NCBI RefSeq assembly: GCF_900099655.1
Contig: NZ_FNDC01000002.1
Location: forward strand, 186,001-250,000
Length of the DNA: 64,000 nucleotides
Origin: Planococcus glaciei
Lineage (GTDB): Bacteria; Bacillota; Bacilli; Bacillales_A; Planococcaceae
Direction of reading: 5' to 3'
Shown here piece after piece: positions 1 to 6,809 of this stretch. Below the pieces are notes generated by a model. The model did no database searches and was not told where the DNA came from. It was given only the letters and a program-made list of their open reading frames with translations. Position numbers and translations under genes: made by a program. Position 1 is the first letter of the stretch, and each line of letters begins with the position of its first letter.

Positions 1-112
1 GGCCGTTTAGATTCGAAAGACATAAGGCGAACCGGCGAAGCGGTATGTTTTCAACCGCACAGCCGGGTTGACTTATGACCCGAGAATCTGGCCGTTGCAG
101 CTAGACAATAAA
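1..112. repeat. type-B structured repeat, copy 1 (left edge cut by window)
   Basis: Non-coding repeat. It shares a long near-identical block with the copy at 244-320: CGCACAGCCGGGTTGACTTA continuing through GACCCGAGAATCTGGCC and ending in GCAGCTAGACAA. GGGTTGACTTATGACCC can fold as a short hairpin (GGGT/ACCC). It is followed by a type-A copy, with the junction word AAAGAAAAG. No credible gene crosses it. Confidence 0.7.
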
Positions 113-234
113 GAAAAGTGGAAGCGCCTGTCCAGCCCCAACAAGCGCTGGAGGATTTGAAAGCCATGGCGCCTCCCAGCCATGGATTCAAAGCCGAAGC
201 GACCTCGAGGGGCTAGGCGCTGCAACTGGACAAT
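113..234. repeat. type-A structured repeat, copy 1
   Basis: A complete copy of a repeat of about 120 bp, also found at 321, 45167, 45291 and 55593. It starts with GAAAAG(T/C)GGAAGCGCC and ends with CTGGACAATAA. The outer arms GCGCC...GCCCC and GGGGC...GGCGC pair. The inner arms TTTGAA-CCATGGC and GCCATGG-TTCAAA form an apical stem. Function unknown; it may be a mobile or RNA-like structured element. Confidence 0.8.
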
Positions 235-243
235 AAGAAAAGC

Positions 244-320
244 GGAAATGGCCGTTAAGGTTCGAACCGCACAGCCGGGTTGACTTATGACCCGAGAATC
301 TGGCCATTGCAGCTAGACAA
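244..320. repeat. type-B structured repeat, copy 2 (shorter)
   Basis: Second type-B copy. It lacks an internal segment of about 35 bp that copy 1 carries after the first TTCGAA. The remainder matches copy 1 nearly base for base. It is joined to its type-A neighbours by the same AAGAAAAGCGGAA word, so the cluster reads B-A-B-A. Confidence 0.7.
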
Positions 321-405
321 GAAAAGCGGAAGCGCCTGTCCAGCCCCGACAAGCTGCTCGCGGACTTGAAAGCCATGGCGCTTTCCAGCCATAGATCCTT
401 AAAGC
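321..405. repeat. type-A structured repeat, copy 2 (3' truncated)
   Basis: Begins like the full type-A repeat (GCGCCTGTCCAGCCCCGACA) and keeps the apical AGCCATGGCGC...CAGCCAT stem. It loses the GACCTCGAGGGGC right arm, decaying into sequence just before the terminator at 420. A minus-strand reading frame over 188-376 is only repeat sequence. Confidence 0.65.
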
Positions 406-419
406 AGTTTTAAATACGA

Positions 420-451
420 AAAGCCGGCTCTAGTTTGAGCCGGCTTTTTCT
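420..451 (-). terminator. bidirectional terminator with a stop codon in its loop
   Basis: The inverted repeat GCCGGCTC-N6-GAGCCGGC is flanked by A-runs on the left and T-runs on the right, so it can work on both strands. The TAG stop of the minus-strand gene lies in the hairpin loop, and the last codons of that gene form one arm. Confidence 0.8.
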
Positions 452-714
452 GTGGATGGAGAAGTCTGTTCGCAACTGGCATCCAGATTATAAAATTGAT
501 TTTCCTGGCTGGCTGTTGCCTTACTGGCTGGAACAGCTGTCGTATTGAACGCTGCTGTTTCTTCTACTGGGTGGTTTTGCCGTGTTTCCATATATGCATA
601 CAATCTTTCCTGGCTTTTCAAATCTTCTAATGGATCGCCAGAATAAGACAAAAGAATTAAACCGAATGCTCCTACGATTAAAGTGATGCCTAAAAGCGAA
701 AGGAATCCCTTCAT
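430..714 (-). CDS. small single-pass membrane protein, hypothetical
   Basis: This 94-residue protein is not one I recognise. Residues 4-25 form a hydrophobic helix (GFLSLLGITLIVGAFGLILL) following a single Lys, so it is probably a membrane anchor or uncleaved signal. The rest (26-94) is polar, rich in Glu, Ala, Thr and Ser, and contains one Cys. The start is preceded by AGGCGGGG at a suitable distance on the minus strand. It is transcribed divergently from the nitronate monooxygenase gene at 843 and ends inside its own terminator. Its coding status rests on the start site, the TM segment and the fitting terminator. Confidence 0.7.
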   Translation of the reverse strand: MKGFLSLLGITLIVGAFGLILLSYSGDPLEDLKSQERLYAYMETRQNHPVEETAAFNTTAVPASKATASQENQFYNLDASCEQTSPSTEKAGSN

Positions 715-842
715 AAAATAAACCCCGCCTTTTTGTTTTGCTTAACAGTTAGAACGCATCGGAAATAAGAAAGTTCCCTCTTGCTGAAAATGGCTGTTGT
801 GCAATACTAGAAGAAAGAATATAGGATTGGGGAGGAATGCAG

Positions 843-1913
843 ATGATTTCACTGGAAACGGAGCTTTGCCGGCTTTTCGGCATGGCGTATCCAATTATTC
901 AAGCGGGCATGGCGGGAGACTCGACCACGCCAGAACTGGTGAGCGCAGTTAGTGAAGCAGGGGGGCTTGGCACATTAGGGGCCGCTTATCTGGCACCGGA
1001 AGCCATGAAGGATGCAATTACGGAAATTCAATTGCGTACAGAGAAGCCATTTGCAGTAAACATTTTTGCTTCTCACGAAAAAGACGATTTCAGCCGTTTG
1101 GAAGAAGTGCAAAAAGCTTTAACCCCTTTCCATTCCGAATTAAAGATTGAAAAGCTGCAGTCTTCTTATGCGTCATCGGATTGGAGCGCAGCGCAATTTG
1201 AAATTTGCATCGAAAAAGGAGTTCCCATCATCAGCACGGCATTCGGCTGCCTGTCGAAACAGCAGATGGACATCGCTAAAGCGCAGGGCGTAAAAACGGT
1301 TGTGATGATTACTACGGTAAAAGAGGCGCAGCAGGCAGAACAGGCTGGAGCGGATGCGGTCGTTGCACAGGGAAGCGAAGCCGGCGGGCACCGCAGCACG
1401 TTTTCCCTCGAGCGCCATCCGCAAGGCGCATTGATTGGAACCATGTCGCTAGTTCCTCAAATTGCAGATGCCGTGGCTATTCCGGTTATTGCAGCCGGCG
1501 GCATTGCAGATGGCCGCGGGCTGGTTTCTTCACTGGCATTGGGTGCGCAGGCCGTACAACTGGGCACCCGTTTCCTGACAGCGCGCGAAGCGGGTACGCA
1601 CCGTGCCCATAAACAAGCAATCTTTGACAGCGATGAAGAAAGCACAGTCATCACAAAAGTATTTTCCGGCCGGCCAGCACGGGGCATTAAAAACCGCTTT
1701 ATCGAAGAATTTGAAAAAGGGGAAATTGAACCGCTTCCTTTTCCTTCTCAAAACACAATCACGAAAGACTTACGGGCCGCGGCTGCCAAAAATAATGATC
1801 CCGCGTTTATGTCGCTATGGGCAGGCCAGTCAACCCGCATGCTGACGGAAGAGCAGGGAGCAGCAGATATTATTGGAGCCATTATGGAACAGGCGCAAAA
1901 AATCCTTAGTTGA
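843..1913 (+). CDS. nitronate monooxygenase family flavoprotein (2-nitropropane dioxygenase-like)
   Basis: FMN-dependent TIM-barrel enzyme of the NMO/FabK superfamily, expected to oxidise alkyl nitronates, although substrate cannot be read from sequence. Family marks seen: the N-terminal YPIIQAGMAG (16-25), the histidine-containing GSEAGGH (177-183) expected near the flavin, and the phosphate-binding AAGGIADGRG (217-226). Length of 356 aa is typical. I chose the ATG at 843 because GGAGG (831-835) is 7 nt upstream; the in-frame ATG at 837 would leave only one base. It is monocistronic, with a terminator at 1952. FabK-like enoyl reductase is an alternative, but the overall pattern fits NMO better. 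Confidence 0.88.
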   Translation: MISLETELCRLFGMAYPIIQAGMAGDSTTPELVSAVSEAGGLGTLGAAYLAPEAMKDAITEIQLRTEKPFAVNIFASHEKDDFSRLEEVQKALTPFHSELKIEKLQSSYASSDWSAAQFEICIEKGVPIISTAFGCLSKQQMDIAKAQGVKTVVMITTVKEAQQAEQAGADAVVAQGSEAGGHRSTFSLERHPQGALIGTMSLVPQIADAVAIPVIAAGGIADGRGLVSSLALGAQAVQLGTRFLTAREAGTHRAHKQAIFDSDEESTVITKVFSGRPARGIKNRFIEEFEKGEIEPLPFPSQNTITKDLRAAAAKNNDPAFMSLWAGQSTRMLTEEQGAADIIGAIMEQAQKILS

Positions 1914-1951
1914 ACCAGCAACCTTCCATTTCAATAAAACGAACTTCATTT

Positions 1952-1983
1952 AAGCGGTTTCCTTTCAGGAAGCCGCTTTTTGT
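1952..1983 (+). terminator. rho-independent terminator
   Basis: AGCGGTTTCC-tttca-GGAAGCCGCT hairpin (one G-T pair) followed by a T-run, placed downstream of the nitronate monooxygenase gene. Confidence 0.8.
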
Positions 1984-2015
1984 CCTGGCTGCTGCGGCTG
2001 GAAAAGTTTCTTTAG

Positions 2016-2041
2016 TGAAACTTATAAGAGGCCCATCCGTA
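2016..2041 (+). promoter_or_regulatory. sigma-W-type (ECF) promoter
   Basis: TGAAAC (2016-2021), exactly 16 bp, then CGTA (2038-2041). This is the known sigma-W-type -35/-10 pair of Bacillus. It lies 46 bp upstream of the GTG start at 2088. The same signature with the same spacing occurs at 15883 and 51787. Confidence 0.75.
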
Positions 2042-2087
2042 TAGTTAACTAGTGGAAATCCAATCGGAATTTAAAGGGGAATTTATT

Positions 2088-3770
2088 GTGGGAAGTATCT
2101 TGTTGTTTGCAGCTATTGCATCTCTTGTTGCTGCTTTAATCATTGTGCCGCTGGCAGGGAATGGGAGAAGATCCGGGAATTCGTCCGGGTCGGTTGTGGT
2201 TCCCGGACTGGTTTTTGTTTTTATTGTGGGACTACTATTGATCACTGGCTATTATTATTTCACGAATGCAGACCGAAGCCTAATGTCGCTTTGGCCAATC
2301 GTGCTTATTGCGGCGGTGCTCGGAGCCTTGTTCTCAAGTGGAACGGAGCAGAAGGTGAAGTCGGTGCTGGCAATCGGGGCTTTGGCGCTTGCCGTCTATA
2401 TTTTGTCGGCGCCGCTGTTTAACGCAACGGAAAAATACGAAGCTGTACAGATGGAAGAGAAAGAAGAAATCGAAGCTTTTGATGAAACGCAGACGCCGGC
2501 CAGTGTGCCGCCGAAGTTTGCGCGCAATAAAATGAAAAAAGCGTTCGGCCAAGTGCCGGACACGAGCTATTACGAACTCGGAAGCTTGCAGGTCCAAAAA
2601 GTCGGTGGGGAATATGTCTACATCGCTCCTGTGGAATTTTCCGGATTTTTCAAATGGTGGAACGGGGATTCGACGCCTGGCTACTTCACGATGAGTGTGA
2701 CCGACGCCTCGGCGAATCCGAAGTTTGTGAAAGCGGAGATGGTGTATACGCCGTCCTCTTATTTCAATAAAAACATCGAGCGCCATATGCGCCTTGAAAA
2801 TCCGGAAGCGATTTTTTACGGCGATTCGCAGCTGGAAATTGACGACGACGGAAAGCCGTTTTATATCCGTTCATACGGCAATTTTATTTCTGCCCGCAAC
2901 GGTTTTGCCGTTCAAGGCATCGTAGCTGTCGATCCGGCTACCGGCAAAACGGAAACCTATTCGCTTAAGGAAGTTCCGGCGTTTATCGACGGCGCGGTTT
3001 CTCCGGAGTCGGTCAGCCTGGAAAACAGCTACTACGGGAATTATATCCACGGGTTCTGGAACAGCAAATTCGGCAAGAGAGATGTAAAACTGCCATCGGA
3101 TGAAGGAACGGAAGCGAATGTCAGCCCCGTTTTCGATGCAGAAGGGCACATGTATTATTTCACCGACTTTACCAGCCCGAAAGAAGGCGTCGATTCGATG
3201 CTCGGCTATTCCTTGACGAATGCCCGCACGGGGGAATCCACATACTTCACCGGAAATATGGAAGATTCCTATATGGACTCCCAAGGGAATTTGCAGATCA
3301 TTGAGAAGCAATTCATCGAAAAACAATGGTCGGGCGAAATGCCGGTGCTTTACAATTTCTACGAAGAAGCCAGCTGGCTGACGCCGGTACTCGATTCGAA
3401 TGGCTTTTTGCAGAATTACTTTATCGTGTCGGCTGCCAATCCGGAAATTTCCGTTTTTGCCGGCACGCCGAACGAAGCCCTTCAGTTGTATAAAACGGCG
3501 CTTCAGCGCGGAGGCAGCACAGTGGATGGCAGTTCGGGCGCAGAAGAAGCTTCGGCTTCCGGCGTGGTAGAACGGGTCTTCAAGGAAAAAACAGGAGACT
3601 TTACGGTCGTGTCTTTCCTGCTGGAAGATGGAACGAACTTTATCGTCTCTTCTGAGAATGTTCCACTGGCGATCTATTTGAAAGAAACCGACCGGGTGCA
3701 AGTCACCTACCTGCAAACAGGCGATTTGTTCCTGCCGGTAAAAACAATGGCCATTGAAGGAATCGAATAA
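2088..3770 (+). CDS. large membrane protein with long extracytoplasmic or soluble domain, unknown function
   Basis: About 560 aa. The first 125 residues hold about four hydrophobic segments (from GSILLFAAIASLVAALIIV to ALALAVYILSAPLF). An acidic linker (EKEEIEAFDE) follows, then a domain of about 400 residues rich in Tyr, Gly and Asp without a motif I recognise. The last 70 residues resemble a small beta domain. I prefer the GTG at 2088: AAAGGGGA (2073-2080) sits 7 nt before it, while the upstream in-frame GTG at 2052 has no ribosome site. The promoter at 2016 suggests an envelope-stress role. No function is assigned. Confidence 0.8.
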   Translation: MGSILLFAAIASLVAALIIVPLAGNGRRSGNSSGSVVVPGLVFVFIVGLLLITGYYYFTNADRSLMSLWPIVLIAAVLGALFSSGTEQKVKSVLAIGALALAVYILSAPLFNATEKYEAVQMEEKEEIEAFDETQTPASVPPKFARNKMKKAFGQVPDTSYYELGSLQVQKVGGEYVYIAPVEFSGFFKWWNGDSTPGYFTMSVTDASANPKFVKAEMVYTPSSYFNKNIERHMRLENPEAIFYGDSQLEIDDDGKPFYIRSYGNFISARNGFAVQGIVAVDPATGKTETYSLKEVPAFIDGAVSPESVSLENSYYGNYIHGFWNSKFGKRDVKLPSDEGTEANVSPVFDAEGHMYYFTDFTSPKEGVDSMLGYSLTNARTGESTYFTGNMEDSYMDSQGNLQIIEKQFIEKQWSGEMPVLYNFYEEASWLTPVLDSNGFLQNYFIVSAANPEISVFAGTPNEALQLYKTALQRGGSTVDGSSGAEEASASGVVERVFKEKTGDFTVVSFLLEDGTNFIVSSENVPLAIYLKETDRVQVTYLQTGDLFLPVKTMAIEGIE

Positions 3771-3778
3771 ACTACAGG

Positions 3779-3813
3779 AATCCTTCTGCCAAATGAGCAG
3801 AAGGATTTTTTCT
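3779..3813 (+). terminator. rho-independent terminator
   Basis: AATCCTTCTGC-N6-GCAGAAGGATT perfect 11-bp stem followed by TTTTT, directly after the 2088-3770 gene. Confidence 0.88.
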
Positions 3814-3874
3814 TTCCGATAGAGAAGCTTATACTTTATAGAATTCTGGTTTCCAATTAAACTGGAGGGAAGAG

Positions 3875-5011
3875 GTGAGGCACGTGCGAAAAGTGTTTTG
3901 GATCATCCTGCTGCTTGTGCTGATTTATTTCGCACGGCCACTGTGGGAAGAGAAGGCAAGTGAATACGTGGATCTGGGCTTTTTGGACAAGTTTGATGCG
4001 ACGGTTGAACAAGTCGCAAACGGTCCGACAGTATCGGAAGCATTGGAGCAAGCCAAGCAGCTTACCGGCGAAATAAGCGGGCAGCTGCAGTCTTTCGTCA
4101 GCGAAAGTTCTGCAGAAATGCCGGATGCTGTCGAGAAGCCGGATTTGGCCGAGACCGAATCGCTGTTTGCTGTCCATAATGTCACGCTCGGCATGGCGAA
4201 AGAAGAAGCCCAGGCGAAAGTCGGCTTGCCTCTCCGGTTAATGCGGAACGAATATGGGGCCGATTGGCATAGCTACCATCAAAACTATCAGAACTATGTG
4301 TTGTTGTCGTATGACCAGAACGGCAAGGTCAATGGCATGTTCACCAACCAGGACTTGATTTCCTCGACAAAAGGGCTTTCGATGGATTCCAACAAAGCGG
4401 AAGTCCGGGCAGCGCTCGGCATTCCGCTGAAGAGCCTGCAAAAAGGCAATGTGCAGTATATTTTGGACACCCGGGAAGAATACGATGTATTTAAAATCGA
4501 TTCGATATACGTGACGGTATTTTATGACATTCATGAACAAGACACAGTGACAGCCCTTCAAGTTGTGACGGAAGACTTGGAAAAACAGCGGAAGAAAATT
4601 TATGCAGCCCCCGATGCTGAACTGAAAGAAGGCTTTGAATTTCTGTTGTTTGAACTGACAAACTCTGCGCGCATCCAACGGGAGCTTCCGCTGTTGAAGT
4701 GGGACGAAGCGGCCCGCGCTACAGCCCGCAAACACAGTGAGGACATGGCGGAAAACCGGTATTTCAGCCATACCAACCTGGCAGGGAAATCGCCTTTTGA
4801 CCGCATGAAAGACGATGGCATTACTTTTTTTGTAGCCGGTGAAAACCTGGCTTATGGCCAGTACAGCAGCATTTTTGCCCATGAAGGTTTGATGAATTCG
4901 ATGGGACACCGCGAAAATATTGTAAAACCGGATTTTGGCTATCTGGGAATTGGGGCAGCCTTCAATTCGGACAATCAGCCTTATTTCACCGCCAATTTTT
5001 TCAACCGATAA
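3875..5011 (+). CDS. CAP-domain (SCP/PR1-like) secreted or anchored protein, YlbC-like
   Basis: 378 aa. An N-terminal hydrophobic segment (VFWIILLLVLIYFA) is followed by a linker. A CAP-associated N-terminal domain follows (about 105-235; begins LFAVHNVTLGMAKEEAQAKV), then the CAP domain (about 252-375) with FELTNSAR, the HSEDMAENRYFSHTN histidine region and MGHRENIVKPDFGYLGIG. This two-domain order matches Bacillus YlbC. Biochemical role of the family is unsettled. Start: GTG at 3875 follows GGAGGGA; GTG at 3884 is also possible. Single gene between terminators. Confidence 0.85.
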   Translation: MRHVRKVFWIILLLVLIYFARPLWEEKASEYVDLGFLDKFDATVEQVANGPTVSEALEQAKQLTGEISGQLQSFVSESSAEMPDAVEKPDLAETESLFAVHNVTLGMAKEEAQAKVGLPLRLMRNEYGADWHSYHQNYQNYVLLSYDQNGKVNGMFTNQDLISSTKGLSMDSNKAEVRAALGIPLKSLQKGNVQYILDTREEYDVFKIDSIYVTVFYDIHEQDTVTALQVVTEDLEKQRKKIYAAPDAELKEGFEFLLFELTNSARIQRELPLLKWDEAARATARKHSEDMAENRYFSHTNLAGKSPFDRMKDDGITFFVAGENLAYGQYSSIFAHEGLMNSMGHRENIVKPDFGYLGIGAAFNSDNQPYFTANFFNR

Positions 5012-5020
5012 AGATGAAGG

Positions 5021-5049
5021 CATCAGCAGCATTTTTGCTGGTGTTTTTT
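5021..5049 (+). terminator. rho-independent terminator
   Basis: CATCAGC-N9-GCTGGTG hairpin with a G-T pair, followed by six Ts. Confidence 0.65.
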
Positions 5050-5151
5050 GTATGGACAGGTCCATGGGGAAAAACTTCCTGGCTGCTGAAAATTCAAGGC
5101 TCATTTTCGTGGTAAACTGGGTATACAGAGGAAAGAAAGGAAGTGGGCTAT

Positions 5152-6231
5152 TTGACAAACAAACTTTGGTTCCAAACGGGTGTCGGCATTATACTGGCTT
5201 TGGTCATCATCCGTCTATTCATAGAAGTCCAAGCCATCTTTGATCCGTTGTTCATCATTGCGCAAACTATTTTTGTGCCCTTGCTGCTTGGCGGCGTACT
5301 TTTCTATCTCAGCCGGCCGCTTCTCCGGTTTTTGCAAAAGAAGCAATTCCCGAAATGGTCAATCATTGTTATTATTCTGGTACTGATTATTTTGGTCTTT
5401 TACCTATTTTATGCAATGATCGGACCGATTGTAACGAAACAGGTCAATTCATTGGTCAACAATGCACCTGGCATCATTGAAGATGTTGAACAATACAGCC
5501 AGTACGTATTTGACCAGCGAGAACGGCTGCCGGCTTCAATTGAAGAACAGATCAATCAGATGTCAGGGCAATTGGGCGATTGGGCCAGCAATATCGGCTC
5601 ATGGCTACTGACGTTCCTGGGTAGTTTCATTTCAGGAGTCGTTTCGCTCGTACTTGTACCGTTTTTCTTAATCTATCTTTTGCTGGACCACGAGAAATTC
5701 GCGCCGTTTGTGGCCGGTTTCTTTAAAGGGGAGCGCAAAACGTGGATCCGCAAAACCCTGAGTGATGTGGACCACACGCTGCAGTCCTACATCCAGGGCC
5801 AGCTGTTTGTCAGCTTTCTGGTCGGATTGATGCTCTTGATCGGCTATTGGATCATCGGCCTCGATTATGCTTTGCTGCTTGCGTTGATCGGCATGGTGAC
5901 CAATGTCATCCCGTTCCTCGGGCCGTATATCGCAGTCATTCCGGCACTGATTATTGCCGTAGTCCAAGACCCAATCATGGCGGTCTATGTAGCGATTATC
6001 ATGCTTATTGCCCAGCAGATTGAAAGCAATCTGATTACGCCGAACGTTATGGGCAATGCGCTTGATGTCCATCCATTGACTGTCATTACGCTTATTTTGG
6101 CAGCTGGGAATATAGCCGGGTTATGGGGAATCATTCTCGCCATCCCTGTTTATGCAGTGGTTAAGACGATTGCTAAAAACATTTATGCACGCCGGCAGGA
6201 AATTCGCGAAACAGCGACAAAAGAAGTGTGA
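5152..6231 (+). CDS. AI-2E family (PerM/YtvI/YubA-type) membrane transporter
   Basis: About 359 aa with seven to eight transmembrane helices. A polar domain (about 95-145) sits between TM3 and the later helices, and the family-typical GMVTNVIPFLGPYIAVIPA segment is followed by IAQQIESNLITPNVMG near 290-305. This is the AI-2E transporter superfamily, whose members export quorum signals or act as Na+/H+ or unknown permeases, so the substrate is not assignable. TTG at 5152 has AAAGGAAG 8 nt upstream; the GTG at 5143 is the alternative start. Terminators lie on both sides. Confidence 0.85.
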   Translation: MTNKLWFQTGVGIILALVIIRLFIEVQAIFDPLFIIAQTIFVPLLLGGVLFYLSRPLLRFLQKKQFPKWSIIVIILVLIILVFYLFYAMIGPIVTKQVNSLVNNAPGIIEDVEQYSQYVFDQRERLPASIEEQINQMSGQLGDWASNIGSWLLTFLGSFISGVVSLVLVPFFLIYLLLDHEKFAPFVAGFFKGERKTWIRKTLSDVDHTLQSYIQGQLFVSFLVGLMLLIGYWIIGLDYALLLALIGMVTNVIPFLGPYIAVIPALIIAVVQDPIMAVYVAIIMLIAQQIESNLITPNVMGNALDVHPLTVITLILAAGNIAGLWGIILAIPVYAVVKTIAKNIYARRQEIRETATKEV

Positions 6232-6235
6232 TTTT

Positions 6236-6273
6236 AATCTCCGCAAATTCAATTTGCGGAGATTATTTTTTTT
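6236..6273 (+). terminator. rho-independent terminator
   Basis: ATCTCCGCAAAT-tca-ATTTGCGGAGAT perfect 12-bp stem and a run of Ts. Confidence 0.9.
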
Positions 6274-6297
6274 GTCTATAAATCCGATGTGTATTTC

Positions 6298-6357
6298 TTG
6301 ACTTCAAATAGTATACCCCCTAAACTAGTGATTATTGGTTGAGGGGGTATACTATTT
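6298..6357 (+). promoter_or_regulatory. promoter with 16-bp inverted operator for the MarR-MMPL operon
   Basis: TTGACT (6298-6303), 17 bp, TAAACT (6321-6326) make a sigma-A-type promoter. AAATAGTATACCCCCT (6306-6321) fills the spacer and is repeated exactly inverted at 6342-6357, where it covers the GAGGGGG ribosome site and touches the TTG start. The two GTATAC cores are 36 bp apart. This is a likely autorepression operator for the MarR protein it precedes. Confidence 0.7.
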
Positions 6358-6809
6358 TGGATGGGCGAATAAAAGAAGCCGTTGATTTGTTTCAAGAAGT
6401 AATGCTCTACGGGACGGAACGCGTCATCAAAGCAATTGACGATCCGTTGTGGAAAGAATTTTCCCCGGAACAAATGCAAATGCTTAAGTTGATCAGCAAG
6501 GAAAAACGCATCACTTCCAGCAGGTTGGCTGTTTTGCAGGCGGTACATAAAAGTGCGATTTCCAGCAGAATCAAAAAGTTGCTGCAAAAAGAAGTGATCC
6601 GCTTTGTTCAAACTGAACAGCAGGACCGGCGTGAAAAATTGATTGAACTGACCGAGCAGGGAGAAAAAGTCCTGGCACAGTCAGATAAAGTGTTAACGGA
6701 TTACATCGAGAAGTTAATGTCGGAGCACGTGAACGATGAAGAAATTGATCAGTTTCTAACGATTTTCCGCAAGTTGAAAGATATTATTAAAACGGATGGA
6801 GTGTCATAA
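6357..6809 (+). CDS. MarR-family transcriptional regulator (YdgG-like)
   Basis: About 150 aa winged-helix repressor. The DNA-binding region is visible as ITSSRLAVLQAVHKSAISSRIKKLLQKEVI and the wing as QQDRREKLIELTEQGEKVL. It ends one base before the MMPL start at 6810, so the two are one operon. This mirrors the ydgG-ydgH pair of B. subtilis (established knowledge). Start: TTG 6357 follows GAGGGGG by 9 nt; an in-frame TTG at 6339 would lie upstream of that ribosome site. It probably represses its own operon through the inverted repeat at 6306-6357; ligand unknown. Confidence 0.88.
   Translation: MDGRIKEAVDLFQEVMLYGTERVIKAIDDPLWKEFSPEQMQMLKLISKEKRITSSRLAVLQAVHKSAISSRIKKLLQKEVIRFVQTEQQDRREKLIELTEQGEKVLAQSDKVLTDYIEKLMSEHVNDEEIDQFLTIFRKLKDIIKTDGVS

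Noticed and set aside
188..376. 62-codon minus-strand frame in the first repeat cluster
   Set aside because: Consists of type-A and type-B repeat sequence; the same frame is not kept in other copies.
2871..3716. 281-codon open frame on the minus strand
   Set aside because: It lies wholly within the 2088-3770 gene, has no ribosome site, and its composition is typical of an antisense shadow.
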